DNA of 64,000 bases, taken from assembly GCF_000003815.2 (NCBI RefSeq), contig NC_049981.1:3712699-3776698 (forward strand), written 5' to 3'. The notes beneath the pieces are model-generated. The model saw only the letters and a program-made list of their open reading frames with translations. It ran no database searches and was not told where the DNA came from. Shown here in pieces: positions 34,520 to 47,149 of this stretch (its first letter is position 1; each line of letters begins with the position of its first letter). The position numbers and the translations under genes were made by a program. The DNA comes from Branchiostoma floridae (taxonomy: Eukaryota > Chordata > Leptocardii > Amphioxiformes > Branchiostomatidae).

Positions 34520-35151
34520 NNNNNNNNNNNNNNNNNNNNNNNNNNNNNNNNNNNNNNNNNNNNNNNNNNNNNNNNNNNNNNNNNNNNNNNNNNNNNNNNN
34601 NNNNNNNNNNNNNNNNNNNNNNNNNNNNNNNNNNNNNNNNNNNNNNNNNNNNNNNNNNNNNNNNNNNNNNNNNNNNNNNNNNNNNNNNNNNNNNNNNNNN
34701 NNNNNNNNNNNNNNNNNNNNNNNNNNNNNNNNNNNNNNNNNNNNNNNNNNNNNNNNNNNNNNNNNNNNNNNNNNNNNNNNNNNNNNNNNNNNNNNNNNNN
34801 NNNNNNNNNNNNNNNNNNNNNNNNNNNNNNNNNNNNNNNNNNNNNNNNNNNNNNNNNNNNNNNNNNNNNNNNNNNNNNNNNNNNNNNNNNNNNNNNNNNN
34901 NNNNNNNNNNNNNNNNNNNNNNNNNNNNNNNNNNNNNNNNNNNNNNNNNNNNNNNNNNNNNNNNNNNNNNNNNNNNNNNNNNNNNNNNNNNNNNNNNNNN
35001 NNNNNNNNNNNNNNNNNNNNNNNNNNNNNNNNNNNNNNNNNNNNNNNNNNNNNNNNNNNNNNNNNNNNNNNNNNNNNNNNNNNNNNNNNNNNNNNNNNNN
35101 NNNNNNNNNNNNNNNNNNNNNNNNNNNNNNNNNNNNNNNNNNNNNNNNNNN
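34520..35151. other. Assembly gap (632 N)
   Basis: The run of N replaces most of the 120-bp repeat block and the left end of the Helentron-like element. Collapse of tandem repeats is the likely cause. Confidence 0.99.
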
Positions 35152-35986
35152 AAAAAATACACTCACTGAAAGACTTTACATAATCACCAGTCCAAAGATG
35201 AATTTGTAAAAAATGAAGCCCTCCTTGTAAGAATGGACTCTTCCAGATAACACCGGGCTCGCTGATTGGCTGCCAAATCCTTCTCAGGATTATTGACTCA
35301 GGCTAAGGTATTGATTCAGACTAAGCGATTGGTTACCTTTGTAATTAAGTTGTATAGATATACAGGCCTGCAGTCTCCAAAAGGGATGAAGGACCTTGAG
35401 GTCATTGACCCCATGTCTCTATTAGAAAAGACCCTAAAAATCCCCCCAAATCATTCATGCTTCATGCCAAAAATCATACATGGGTCATTTGAATAAATAT
35501 CTAGTGTACCCCTGTAACAAACTTTAGGTCATTTGGTTGTAAAACCAGTGTACAGGAGCCAAAAGTGTTATTTTTTGTCAGAAAATGGCCAAAAACTGCA
35601 AATTTAAGCATTTTGTTGTATTTTATACCAAAAGTGTTATCAAATCCATGTACGCATGTGTAGGGCACCTCTGTACCAAATTTCAGGTCATTCGGATGTA
35701 TTAACAGGAACAAGGGGCCAAAATATACAGTTTTGCTCTAGAAATTGCCAAAAAAACTCAACAAAATCATTTTAAAGGCAGATATGAAAAAAAAATTAAA
35801 AACTCCAAGGGGTTTGGGCCCACTTTACCCTTGTGCCAAATGTCAAGTCATTCGGTCCAAGAACGACGGAGATGAATCGCTTTGAAGATTTGACAGGAGA
35901 AAGAAGAAGAAAGAAAGAAGGAAAGAAGGAAGAAACATTACGAATACAATATATTTCACCATACCTATGGTATGGCTGAAATATAA
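35152..35986 (-). mobile_element. Helentron-like element (R1 copy in unit 2), partly in gap
   Basis: Collinear with 8411-9243. It keeps the last 120-bp repeat, the 160-bp repeats and the terminus ggctgaaatataa. The hairpin end would lie in the N gap. Confidence 0.7.
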
Positions 35987-36060
35987 CAATTACATCTAAA
36001 TAATAACTAATATATTCATCGGCTAAATGACTAATCTAATTGATTAGCGTTCAAATATAC

Positions 36061-36812
36061 CTGCATTTTGGCAGAACTTCCAAAGTCCAGTACTCCCCCA
36101 CCCAGTGGTATATCCTGCATAGGTGATGGGCAGAGGGTCTGGGTCTGTCCACTGCACGAACGGCTGAGTTTCACCACCCCTCCCGACAGCAATGGTTCCG
36201 TCTGAAGACCAGGTGATCCAGAACTTTCTGTACTCTGTGTTGGAGTTGATTTCTGTAGGCAAAGACAGAAATAAGGCAAGAAATTGGAGATCCCATACCT
36301 CCGTGCAATATTTTAAGTCTTTGTAGATATCTTGATATTACAATATAACAGCCATGCCCATTTCACCCATTACATGCTCCACTCTCAGGCACATACCCTG
36401 CGTACATTTCCTGTCAGCCTGCCAACAAAATTTAGACGCAGGTCAGCTCAACCTTCGCATCCATTTACAATTCAGGTAGGGGAGAAACTTGGACCCGTGA
36501 CATTGGGAAGAAACTTGTACACGCACACCAACACAAACAAGCAATCAGACCCAAAAAAATAACTCTCTCAAAACTGACCAGGTGTCAAGGCCGAAGCATG
36601 CTTGTGGCCTTGCTTCCTGCGGCGTATGGAAGACTCTGTGTTATCCCAGCCACCGATGACGATTTCATACATGTGCGCCAGGTCATGCCTCTGGGATGAC
36701 AAAGCCACACAGACGTCATTTGTCGCCTTCACTTCAAAAATGAACCGGTGTCCTGTCAACCCTGCTAGATTCCAGCGGTACCGGTACTGGGTGTCCGTGG
36801 GCGTCTCACAAC
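36061..36812 (-). CDS. FAMeT-like domain (two exons), unit 2
   Basis: The exons are 36812-36579 and 36252-36061, with the same borders and phases as 9318-10072. The first exon is 3 bp shorter because the segment after the first Cys is ETPTDTQ instead of EALTTDTQ. The motifs YEIVIGGWDNTES, EYRKFWITWSSDGTIAVGRG and WKFC are intact. Further differences from unit 1 are VCVALS for VSVALS, GHKHAS for GYLHAS, DPLP for APLP and GWGS for GYGS. The role is inferred to be a ligand-binding module of the receptor-like gene, upstream of FN3 32038-31763. Confidence 0.85.
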
Positions 36813-38117
36813 CTGTTAGATCATAAAGGTTTCTTTGGTCATTGCGTCAAAATTCAGTGACTCCTGTAGATATTTATATTGAAAAAGATGGAAACAACAT
36901 GCTAGAATCCTTTAGCAAAGAAGGCGTCATTAACTTGGACATGATCCAATAAGATTTACTGTATCATTATAATTACTCTTCAGGCAGAGGTCAGACTTTG
37001 TACATCTTTTAGTCGTTTTGTCGGTCGTTTCACAGGTGCTTCTCGTTTAACGTTAACGTTACAGAACTAGTTTGGTTTGTAAGTTATGATAATCGTACAA
37101 AGATAGCACAAAATGACATACTATCAAAATCACGAGACTTGGCCCACTTTAAAGGACAATTGCGTAGCAACAAAACAAGAACTTAAATTTTTCAAGCATG
37201 CATTTGATACACAATATATTGGTCTATTTTTCCAGTAAATTTCAATTACAGAACAGGTTTCACTACACGAAAAAGCGAATATCTGGGTCGAATACTCCTG
37301 TATATAAACCCAGATATTCAAAATATCTGGACGTTAACGGGCATATGCCGTCCGTTCACTTGGTATAGACGGACCTGCATATGACCCGGAGATTCACAAC
37401 TATTAGTGTGCGGGACATTTGGAGGCCGATAATGCCTGCATATGTGCCTGGCCATCCCGGTGCACGTCCCGCCTATGTCCGCTCATCCGACCCAAATTTC
37501 CTGCATATGCCTGCCTATTCGGGACATGCACCCTTGTTAGCACCTAATTATCACCTAATTATCTCACCCAGGCCTCGGCTAGAGCGGCTTCATCATACCC
37601 TTTGTCATTGAAAGCAGCTTTGTTTTACTACTCTGCCCTACCTAGGATCCCCCTGTAGTGTGTTTATTTTGCTTTTATTCTTTCTGAATGGTGAATGAAT
37701 TTTCTTTATTTTTTGGCGGGCGTCTCAGGGACCCCGCCTAACATTATAGTGAGCAACCGTTTCACAAGAATTCTAGGAATTCCGCAGGCATCTGTGGAAT
37801 TTTTCTACAGCCCCGCCCGCCCGTGTTCAGTCACGTGACCTGACCCCGCCGAAACAGGGGTAAACAACTGGTCTTGCCACTTTCTCAGGCGATACCTCAA
37901 AAATCCCTGCACCAAAACACAAATGCTATACACCAAAATAAAGTGAATTTTGTTGTCTAAATACACTGTTAATAGCTTTAACATAGGTGCTAAACTCGAT
38001 GAGATATTTTCCGGAACGTCTGGCAAATGCCCCTTCTTCCGCGCTCGGCAGAAACTTCCGCGGGAGGGTCTGCATGGGGGGTCCCGACAACGATTTACGC
38101 TGAAGTCAGAAGAACCC

Positions 38118-38250
38118 CCTACGTATTACGCAAAATCAAGGAAGGCAATTACGCTAAATTTGGTCACCTCGCTACGAATTACGCAGATATTCATAAGATG
38201 GTTTTCCCTACGAATTACGGGAAATAAAAATAGGCTGCCTACGCCTTACG
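38118..38250. repeat. Short imperfect repeats with TACG and TTACG
   Basis: About five copies of a motif like ctacgaattacgcaaa are spaced by roughly 25 bp inside the CACTA element. The stretch precedes a donor-like gag/gtaaga at 38320/38321. Confidence 0.55.
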
Positions 38251-38320
38251 TAAAAGAGCATGCAGACCCTCCTGCGGGTCGGCGGAGGCATCGTCCCTTA
38301 ATCGGGCATTTCCGACCGAG

Positions 38321-38900
38321 GTAAGATAGTTTTTCGTAAATTTTTCTTACAAATCGTAAAGTGAGCACTCTAGGTTTCGGACATATTAAATTGTGCATTC
38401 TAAGGAACAGTTTCATGTATCGTTTGTTTAGTTTTTATTAAAAGTAGCGCAAGGATTGACGATAATGTAGAGTGAAAGTAGTCAGCGCCTGGGTGGGAGG
38501 GGGGCATCTCGTAACGTGCGGTCCACAAATGCTGGCTATTTTCGATCGTAAAAAAATCGTTCAATTTTTAGATACAGCGATCTAGGGTTCAGATATATTG
38601 AAACATCAATTTCTGAGGAACAGTTCTTTCTATATTTTGTTCAGTTTTCCGTAACTGACGAAAATGTAGAGGGTGTATACCTGCCTGTGCAATCGGGTGG
38701 GAGGGAACGCTTCGTAACGATCGGGCATAATTTTCCATCGTAAAAGTATCGTACAGTTCTTGAAGTTAGCGAACTTTTATTCAGATATTTTGAAACATAT
38801 ATCCAAAGGAATATTTTCATGTATAGTTTTTGTAGTTTTAAGTAAAATGAGCGTTAGGATTGACGAAATGTAGAGGGTGTATATCGGTGCAGGTCACAGC
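38321..38900. repeat. Minisatellite, about 200-bp unit, three degenerate copies
   Basis: The landmarks gtttcatgtat or similar, then gattgacga and tgtagagggtgtat recur near 38410, 38630 and 38817. It would lie in the intron of the candidate transcription unit in the CACTA element. Confidence 0.5.
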
Positions 38901-39007
38901 ACTTTGGGGTGGGAGTGGACTGTACCATTGTGTGCGCCCACAGTCGTCTGTATACATTATCTATCAGCTGTAAATTTTTTTCAGTTTTATACAGATGATA
39001 CTTTAAA

Positions 39008-39009
<2 letters not shown>

Positions 39010-39072
<63 letters not shown>
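39010..39072. repeat. (TA)n microsatellite
   Basis: About 62 bp of TA. A second shorter run lies at 40146-40174. Confidence 0.95.
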
Positions 39073-39075
<3 letters not shown>

Positions 39076-39385
39076 CTGTGTAATCACTGTTTGACGTTAC
39101 AGGCCAGTTTACAAGCCTGTTGTCTATACAAATCTTAGTACTGCATAACAGTACATTCAGATTTTTATGCTAGTTTCGCATTTCTAACATGGCATAATGC
39201 TAATTATTTTGTTCTTCTACTCTAGTGATTCTACAAAGTTCTTGTAGAGGAATATTTTATGTATGTGGAGGACAAAAAAGGCATACTTACCGTTATTTTA
39301 CCATGATATTGCAAGAGGATAGATGCATAATTGTATGATTTTTAAAGCATATTTTTTATTCTTTTATGTTCTTTATTTTTAGCAT

Positions 39386-39718
39386 ATGGCCTTAGTTGCT
39401 GAAGATCATCAAGATGAGAGGATGGAGGTGTGCTTCACAAAGCTAAAGCAGGCACAAAAAGACCTAAAAAACTACAAGAGAAAATGTACACAGGCAGAGC
39501 ACGAAAATGAACAACTGGAAGAGAGATACGAGTGGCTTACTCAACAGTACTAGTATTAGATCGTATTGCAGCTCCACACAAATGTAGAACACTTCCAGAA
39601 AGTCATAGCAGAAAAGTCATCTGATGTGTTCGAAATCAGTAAAAACCTCGCAGCTGAAAACAAGAGGAATGAAGAACTGACAACAAATTTCTATTTTGAT
39701 ACCACGTTTATGTCATGA
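39386..39718 (+). pseudogene. Broken coiled-coil exon carried in the CACTA element
   Basis: A good acceptor (tttatttttag, ending 39382) is followed by ATG at 39386 and 111 in-frame codons to TGA at 39716-39718. The frame is interrupted by two close TAG codons (39551-39553 and 39557-39559). The translation is charged and heptad-like (KLKQAQKDLKNYKRK, then AEHENEQLEERYE, then KNLAAENKRNEEL), typical of a coiled coil. A donor-like site at 38320/38321 could provide a 5' non-coding exon. Whether this is a captured host exon or a transposon protein fragment is unknown. Confidence 0.45.
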
Positions 39719-40141
39719 TCCCTTGTCATTTTTCTGTACTGATTTATAATTATGTAAAGTAGAGATACATGTATCTGTCATTTGTTTGTTATCATAAGGT
39801 TAATTGTTGTTGCAGTTTCTGTACAGATAGCAGCAATTCTTTATTTTTATGTATCACTCAGTGCATAATTGCTGAAGTCATAATGTTCTGTCAGAAGTGT
39901 AGGTGAGGTACACCAGTCAAGTTAGAAAGAATTATAAGAACAATCTAGAGGTAATCATGAAGGACAGGCTTGGTCGCTTTCAGTAGGCACCTCCAATATT
40001 GGCATGCATTGTTTTAATTGTCTTTCTTGAGTACCCTGTAGAAAAAGAAGAGAAATGATGAGGAATGTTTCAAAAGTCAAATGGTAAATAGCTTGGTAAA
40101 GTTGGTTCAAGAGTTATAAAATGAATGTATACATTTCCATG

Positions 40142-40177
<36 letters not shown>

Positions 40178-40458
40178 GTCTACATAGTTATTGTGCCATT
40201 TATTGAGTTACTTACTCTAAATATCAAGATATACACTTCACAGGTAACTTTTTCATGGAAAATGTGTTCAATTAGACAGAAAACAAGTAAAATCTGACCG
40301 ACATAAATTATGCAATTTGGTCGCCAATTATGCATAAATTATGCAAACTAATGAAGATATGCTTGATGCCAACATTCCCACCAAGTTTAAACATCATATA
40401 CCCAACCAGTGTTGAGATATTTCAATCCAAAGGCCTTTGTTTCTTCATTTTTTTTATA

Positions 40459-41138
40459 AGTATTAATGATTTTTGTTGTGGGTCTGTTGTATTTCCTTTC
40501 GCCTGGCTGTATGAATGACGATTGTATTGCGCGATGAATGTTTGTAGGGTATTGCTGTTAACAAGCTTAAGAAGGACGGTTCTTGTGACGAGTGACCATA
40601 ATTGTTTCTCATTGATTTTACAAATGAGGTCCTCATTTGCCCATCGGATATATCCTTAGCTTAACAGTAAGCCTAATAATTCTCTCCTTATTGTGCCTTA
40701 TAGAGTTACTATGGCATATTCTTAACCCTCCTACCTGAAAAAACAATGTTTTATAACCTGCCCTCACCATGAGGCAAATAAGCCCNNNNNNNNNNNNNNN
40801 NNNNNNNNNNNNNNNNNNNNNNNNNNNNNNNNNNNNNNNNNNNNNNNNNNNNNNNNNNNNNNNNNNNNNNNNNNNNNNNNNNNNNNNNNNNNNNNNNNNN
40901 NNNNNNNNNNNNNNNNNNNNNNNCTTTATAACTGCCCTCATCAATGAGGCAAATAAGCCCCTGATTTTCGTGATTGGCATTTAATTATGTAAGGCATTTA
41001 TAATTATGGTCACTTGTCACAAGAGACCGCCCTTAAATCAGCAATACCCTACAAACATCCATCGCGTAAAACAATCTCCATACACACAGCCAGGCGAAAG
41101 GAAATACAATAGACCTACAACAAAAATCATTAATTTGA
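40459..41138. mobile_element. Foldback (long inverted-repeat) element inside CACTA
   Basis: The left arm (about 40459-40615) and the right arm (about 40990-41138) are inverted copies. Shared stretches include tttcctttcgcctggctgt, then tgtttgtagggtattgctg, and agtgaccataatt. The arms are about 150 bp with several mismatches and a small insertion. The spacer contains the N gap, which is itself bordered by two similar stretches (ccctca, then atgaggcaaataagccc). Confidence 0.65.
40786..40923. other. Assembly gap (138 N)
   Basis: The gap lies in the spacer of the foldback element. The repeat ending atgaggcaaataagccc flanks it on both sides, so it is probably a collapsed tandem repeat. Confidence 0.99.
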
Positions 41139-41775
41139 ATGTAAGTTCATCTGTGACGGTAGTTAACATAATGATACGATTCTTAAGACTGTATATCCGT
41201 ACACAAGAATAAAGCTCTTACCTACAAGCTTTCGATCAGTCCTCTGATCCTTCTTAAGTTGTATAAAAATCATTAAAAAAGTTGATAAAAATCATTAACA
41301 CTTATCAACAATAAAAGCGCCCGCCATGGCAATAGTTTTTATTGCCACACTTATTTAAAGTATTTCTGGACAGTAGACTGTCCTGACGATTTCCTCCATA
41401 TGTGCTAGGAATGATGCTCCTTTTACGTCTTGTGAAGTTCTGCATTCCCGCTAACATGCATTCTGTTTTCCACCCGTCTTCTGCACAGACTTTTGTTAGT
41501 CAGGAGCACAGCTGCGGCAAATTTTCTAAACGTGTACGTGAAGATTTGTGGTAACCATTGATCCATCGCGACACGGGTGGGCAGCCTCCACTGTCCACGG
41601 GGCCGAAGCAGAAATCACCCGAGCCAACCACCGCCTCCGGCAGCAACTTTTAAGCCAGCCCTACATGGCGACGTGTGACGTAGTCTCAAACCGTCCGCAA
41701 AATCACAACCGGCCATGTCGGTCGTACCCCACCGTACTCTACAGAGCCTGCCCGCGCGCGAGGCTGGATACTAGC

Positions 41776-41782
41776 TATAAAA
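41776..41782 (+). promoter_or_regulatory. Possible TATA box
   Basis: The sequence tataaaa lies downstream of a CpG-richer stretch (41550-41770). The first ATG after it (41852) opens only a 10-codon frame. It is the only promoter-like element in this part of the CACTA element and is a weak call. Confidence 0.2.
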
Positions 41783-43301
41783 GTGCAGTTGTTTAACACT
41801 CCAAGCAGAATCCAATCCTTCAGCGTAGGCAGTTCAAATACCACGCGGCAAGATGTTGTTTAGTGTCGAGGTCGTATCATTCTAAATCCCTCAGTGTTCA
41901 CTGACGTTGTCTGCCGTGCATGCAGATATCCAGCTATCGGGATCCGTTGCGTAAGAGCGCAACCTCACAGAAAGAAGTCTAGCTCTGAAATGCCAACTGT
42001 AAAATTTGAAAATGTTGACATGTGTGTTGATTGGTCCTTATTTTCAAACATCTACATGCTGTGTGAAATACAATTGGCTAGTTCTGATGAGTATTTGCAT
42101 ACAGACAGACACAATAGGTCGGGAGGTCCACTGTAGCTAAATTCAGCTTTTGTCACCTGGCCAGTTCACAGACAAACAATACCCACAAGGAACTAGGTGA
42201 AAATGTGTTACTGTAATTGTTAATGATTTCATACATCAGTCTGGTAACAAACATACTGTTTTTGCAACAAGCAATCCACAAGGATAAAAACGAATGAAGG
42301 CTTCCAATGCGAGCGTGGGTATATCATATACGCCATGTTTTCTTTTGTTTCAAAAGCACAACATTGGTCTTTAGACTGAAGCGGCCGTTTAATTGATAAG
42401 CTTAGGGCGTAAAATGGCTACCTCACCATAGAATGTTGGAGAATGTTATCATCAAACGTGTTAGATTTTACTTAGAATGTCCATATCGTGTAGTTCAAGC
42501 CATGTTTTCTTTTTTGTCAAAAGTTTTTAAAAAAAGTAAAATTAGTTGATTAGCTAAAGACGTAAAACCGAAGCTTAAGAATGTAATAATACCAAACGCT
42601 GGTATACGACGCGCTCAAAGTTATTTTTAGTGTTCGTTCTAGGTAACAATTCATTGGAAAACGATGATACGCGCCATTCGTGCGTAGGCCTTTCTTTGTT
42701 CTTGTAAAACAATGCATTCGTTTATATCAGGCGTTTGTGAGTTTTGTTGACTGAAAATGCCAGACAAGTCAATACACATCCGCTTGGAGAGTACTTTTAT
42801 GTAAAGCGGATGTCCTTTACCAATCTTACTCAAACCTATTCTTATGACAAAGCATCATTACGTCTATCAATTCACACACAAGATGGTCTCTTGTTTGGCA
42901 TTACTCAAGACACGAGACGTGAGCAGGGGCCGCATATCCCCAAACATGTCTAATTAACGGATGTGCAAGCATAAGCGGTAATATGCAGGACCCGCGCTTG
43001 TCATAACAGGATATGACTGCACATGCCCCGGATACACCAGGTTTCACGGGACATATGCAACCCCCAAAACGACCGGATATTCAAGTTTTCGTGTAGTATT
43101 TGGTTTAGAAGTTACTTTTTTTTGTTCAAAGATGGTATATAATAATGACATATCATCAAAATCATGAAAATTGATAATTGCGTAGCACCAAAACAAGAAC
43201 CCAAACTTTGCAAGCATTCACCTAATAGCTCTTACATTCCAGTGAGGTACAATCACAAGGAAATGCCAAATGGCCAAAGTATACTATAAACGGCCGCGGT
43301 G

Positions 43302-43492
43302 TTATTTGTTCCTTATTGTGTCCATGTTTGTCGAGCTTTCTTGTCCTGCCGACATTGATGCATTTCCTGGCCAGTCCAGTGAGGTACTACTACCTCCTTT
43401 ACTGGTGCTGATTTCCTTGGATTCTCCGTCCGAATTCGTTAAAACATAATCAAAATCCTCCGTAAAGAGCACGTCCTGAACCTCCGATAACG
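43302..43492 (-). CDS. Terminal acidic/serine-rich tail exon, second copy
   Basis: This 191-bp exon has a phase-1 acceptor (gctattag) and TAA at 43304-43302. It is almost identical to 13765-13955, with changes such as STNMDT for SANMDT. It is the likely last exon of the gene that includes F5/8C 49260-50651, F5/8C 47150-48637 and FN3 46115-46393. The conserved frame and stop in both copies support it as coding although no domain is known. Confidence 0.6.
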
Positions 43493-44381
43493 CTAATAGC
43501 AAAATTTTAGGTTAGATATTGTAATTTGCCGGCGAAAGCAGCCGAACAAACAAGAAATATACCATCCTATTTGCACACGCCGTGCGTTTATGAATACTAA
43601 TTAGCCTTAGGGACCTGACGTTATTTACTGGGGGAGGGGGGGGGGGGGAGGACTGGTGCAAAGTGGGTCTGGTAAAAAAATTCAATGGCCCTCCCCCGCC
43701 CAAAAAAAATTTTCAATGGCCCTTCCCCTGCCCCCCCCCCCCAAAAATTTCAATGGCCCTCCCCCCAATTTTCCCTTACCTTTTCCATTACACACACACT
43801 CTCTCTCTCATTAAATCATATAGCAGGGTCTAGGGGGTCCGGGGGCATGCTGGAAAAATTTTGATTCTGTGAGGCAAATAATTGAGTAAAGGTGAGTTAT
43901 ATACGTCCACATCAACGCCGAGAAAAGCCTGGCGGGGAGGGGCGGTTCCATGGCGATCTTTTCGGCTACGCATTTGTACGATATCTACACACAAAATGAA
44001 TTTTAATGTTGTAGTTGGAAGAGACTTGGGTACATTTTAGCGATGTCGTTATGAAAACTGCTTTGCCCAAAATCACAAAATTAAGCATTTTTTGCACCGT
44101 ATGCCAAAACTGTTATTGAATCTATGTGGGCATATGATCAAGGCACCTCTGTACCAAATTTCAGGTCATTCGGCTGTAATACCAGGGTATAGTTAGCCAA
44201 AATATACATAAAATTGTCAAAAACCTCAATAAAATCATTTTAGGGGCAGATATGTCAAAAATGGAAAAACGCCTAAGGGTATTGGTCCACTCTACCCTTG
44301 TGCCAAATTTCAGATCATTCAGTCCAGGAACGACGGAGATAGCGTGTTTTGAAGATTTGACAGGAGAAGAAAGAAGAAACA
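43493..44381. other. Non-coding stretch with minisatellite and Helentron fragment
   Basis: Collinear with 13956-14847, including the C/A-rich minisatellite (43628-43772) and the truncated Helentron-like fragment (about 44050-44381). Confidence 0.6.
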
Positions 44382-45704
44382 CTAGACAGGCCGACATTTG
44401 CTTGACAGCAAATACAGCATATTTCAGCCATCTCCCTCCCCATGCTAAATAGGCTGTTCTAAAATCACCCATTTGAAAAATCACTTTTACTAATGAGAGT
44501 TTAACCCAAAAATGTATCTTACAAAATTCCCCCGTGTAATAATGGACTCCAGTGCACTCCATGTGAATTTGCACAATAGACCAGTCCAGAAATACTCCCA
44601 CTGAAACCTTGGCCTTTTAAATAAGAAACGGAATCCAAAATTGAATTTAGCAAAAAAAGGTCCCAGTGCATGAAAAGGTATAATAGACCAGTCTAAAAAC
44701 ACTTCCACTAAAAATTGAATTTTGAATAATAACCCGTCCAAAGCTGAAATTTGAAAAAAATCCCCCTTCCGTGTTCAAAAATGGACTCTTCCATGTAAAA
44801 TAGAGCAGTCCAAAAATACATCCGCTAGAATAGGACTTTGACATAATCACTACAGTCCAAAAATGGATTTTTAAAGAAGCCCCCCTCCATGCAAGAATGG
44901 ACTCTTCAAGCACACCCATGTAAAATTGCAAATTAGACCAGTCCAAAAATAACGCTACTGAAAGACTTTGACAACCTAGTAGTCCAACAATGAATTTTTA
45001 AAAAATCCCCCCTCCGTGCGAGAATGGACTCTTCCGGCGAACCTTCTGTAAAGTTGCAAAATAGACCTGTTCAAAATACACCCACTGAAAGACTTCACCA
45101 GTCCAATGATGAATTTAAAAAAAAAATGAACCCCTCCGTGTAAGAATGGACTCTTCCAGATAACACCGGGCTCGCTGATTGGCTGCCCCCCCCCCCCCCA
45201 GGATATAGATTCAGGCTTGATTTGGTTACCTTTTTAATTATATTAAAAAGACATACATGCCAGTAGGTGCAAGCTGCAGGTGGGGGTCAACGATCTTAAG
45301 GTCATTGACCCCTCTGGCTATTGGAAAATGACCAAAAAATCCCCCAAAATATCATTTTGAAGTGGTTTATGTCAAAAATTATACATGTGTCATTTGAATA
45401 AATATCTAGTGCACCCTTTTGCCAAAATTTAGGTCATTTGGTTTTAAAATCAGATTACATGAGCCAAAAGTGTACGTTTTTGGTCATAAAATGGCCAAAA
45501 AAAGTACTGTATGCCTCAAGTGTTAATGAATCCATGTTCGCATATGTCTAGAGCACTCCTATGCTAAATTTCAGGTCACCCGGTGCTAAAACCAGGGCAC
45601 AGGAGCCAAAAGTGTCCTTTTTTGGTCAAAAAATGACCGAAAAACCGCAAAAATAAGCATTTCGTTATACTGTACACCAAAAGTGATATTGAATTTATAT
45701 GGGG
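44382..45704 (-). mobile_element. Helentron-like element (R3 copy in unit 2), truncated
   Basis: The CTAG terminus is at 44382-44385, followed by the 7-bp hairpin, the 120-bp repeats and the 160-bp repeats. The break is at the same point as in 14848-16171, which shows a shared origin before duplication. Confidence 0.7.
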
Positions 45705-46114
45705 AAATTTTTGCATTAATCTTCTCAAAAATAAAAAATAAACATTGCAAAAAGAACATTCGAAAACCTATAGTCAAGTTCCAGCCATGGATTCCATATT
45801 GTTTTTCACTCAGAGATTTAGCTACCAGGGTTCTAGATTGTTTTCTGTAATACTCAGAACTGATGTGTGGTAGGCATAAATAATAGCATAGTTTTGAAAA
45901 CTTTCGGCAACGTCATCAAAGCAGATTTTGAGCCTGGGCAGAAACCAGACAATAGGGGGAATTTTAATTTATTAGCACTGGACTTGAAATTGAAACAACT
46001 ACACTTGTGTTCAAAGATTACGATTGCTCACCGCTTTAGCTCAAAATCATATTAATGAAGTATTGTAGGCAAAACCCAAACCAGGTGGTATAGGTCAATC
46101 CTAAATCCACCCAC

Positions 46115-46393
46115 CTGTGGCGTATGTTCCGTTGATACCTCCATTCGGCTGGTCGTCCTCGCCAAAAGAAGTGAGCGTGATGGTGTAATTCCTGTCGGGC
46201 AGCAGTCCCGATACGGTAGCCGAGGTGACCCCTGCTCCCGGTGCGGGAGAGAGGTCCCGGTAGGAGCCCGACCCGTCTGCCGGCTGGTAGCGGAGCCTGT
46301 AGCGCGAGATAGGAAGACTCCCCACGACTGTCCAGGACACGGAAAGATGACCTATCCCGCCATCATCAAGAGTCAGCCCTGCGAGACCTGGAA
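46115..46393 (-). CDS. Fibronectin type III domain exon (after F5/8C), second copy
   Basis: This 279-bp exon is phase 1-1 and nearly identical to 16588-16866, including SWTVVGSLPISRYRLRYQP, the NYT sequon in GLLPDRNYTITLTSF and the ending NGTYATG. It follows F5/8C 48637-47150 on the minus strand in compatible phase and precedes tail exon 43492-43302. Confidence 0.85.
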
Positions 46394-47149
46394 CTGTATA
46401 GTTTTAACAATTAAACAAGTGACCGTAGGTAACATAATCTGTGACATAATTCTGGTACATGTTGAGTGTTTTGCTGTCTGTGTTGTGTGACGTTGTGTTT
46501 AGATCGCATAATGATTATATTACATGGCATTAAACCTAATATATAGTATGAAGTTAGTTAAAGATGTCTTACATATGTCTTCCACATGTTAATCACATTA
46601 CTGTAGACGTAAAAAGCAATAGCAGTGTCATATGTGAGCGACACCAAAAGGGAACAGACAAAAGTTTCTGTGTGTGGTAAAAACATAATCCCCCTTCATG
46701 AAAATTCTCCTTGAACCATACTCCTTCTGTCCTGCTAATTCCCTGAAGCGGGCACAAACAAACCCGGGTACGAGATAGCACAGCTGAGTGCGTACAACAT
46801 CTGCTTGACGGGATCCAATTACCACAAGGATTAAGGCGCCATCAAAACGAGGACCTGAACCACTATACCGGAAGGCGTAGGGGTGAATTCTGAATATATT
46901 ACATCCATAATAAAATTATGAAAACAGCTACCGCGAAAAAACAACAACGTGCATCATCGCACAGGTCCGTACAGAGTACATGCCAAACTACATACTCATG
47001 CGACAAAGGGAACATACAGATGCGAACGCGCTTGACATCGTCAAAAATAATACCCCGTCGCCGGAGGTTACCATCTGATCACAGATTACTTAAAAATAAC
47101 CGAAGTGCAAGTGAACTAATCTCTACCCAATGTAACAGCAAACCCTTAC

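Larger units (their letters stand above)
37261..43098. mobile_element. CACTA (EnSpm)-type DNA transposon, 5.8 kb
   Basis: The left end is cactacacgaaaaagcgaat. The right end, read on the other strand, is tactacacgaaaacttgaat. Inverted similarity continues for about 30 bp. A 3-bp duplication ttt (37258-37260 and 43099-43101) flanks it, and unit 1 carries the empty site (aacaggtttggtttagaag, 13561-13579). Subterminal copies of gcatatg-like motifs at both ends fit the CACTA class. No transposase was recognised. The interior has an exon-like coiled-coil frame, minisatellites, a foldback structure and N gap 40786-40923, so it is either a non-autonomous carrier or a nested composite. Confidence 0.8.

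Noticed and set aside
34431-35209. Long frames across N stretches
   Set aside because: They consist of unknown bases. No coding evidence.
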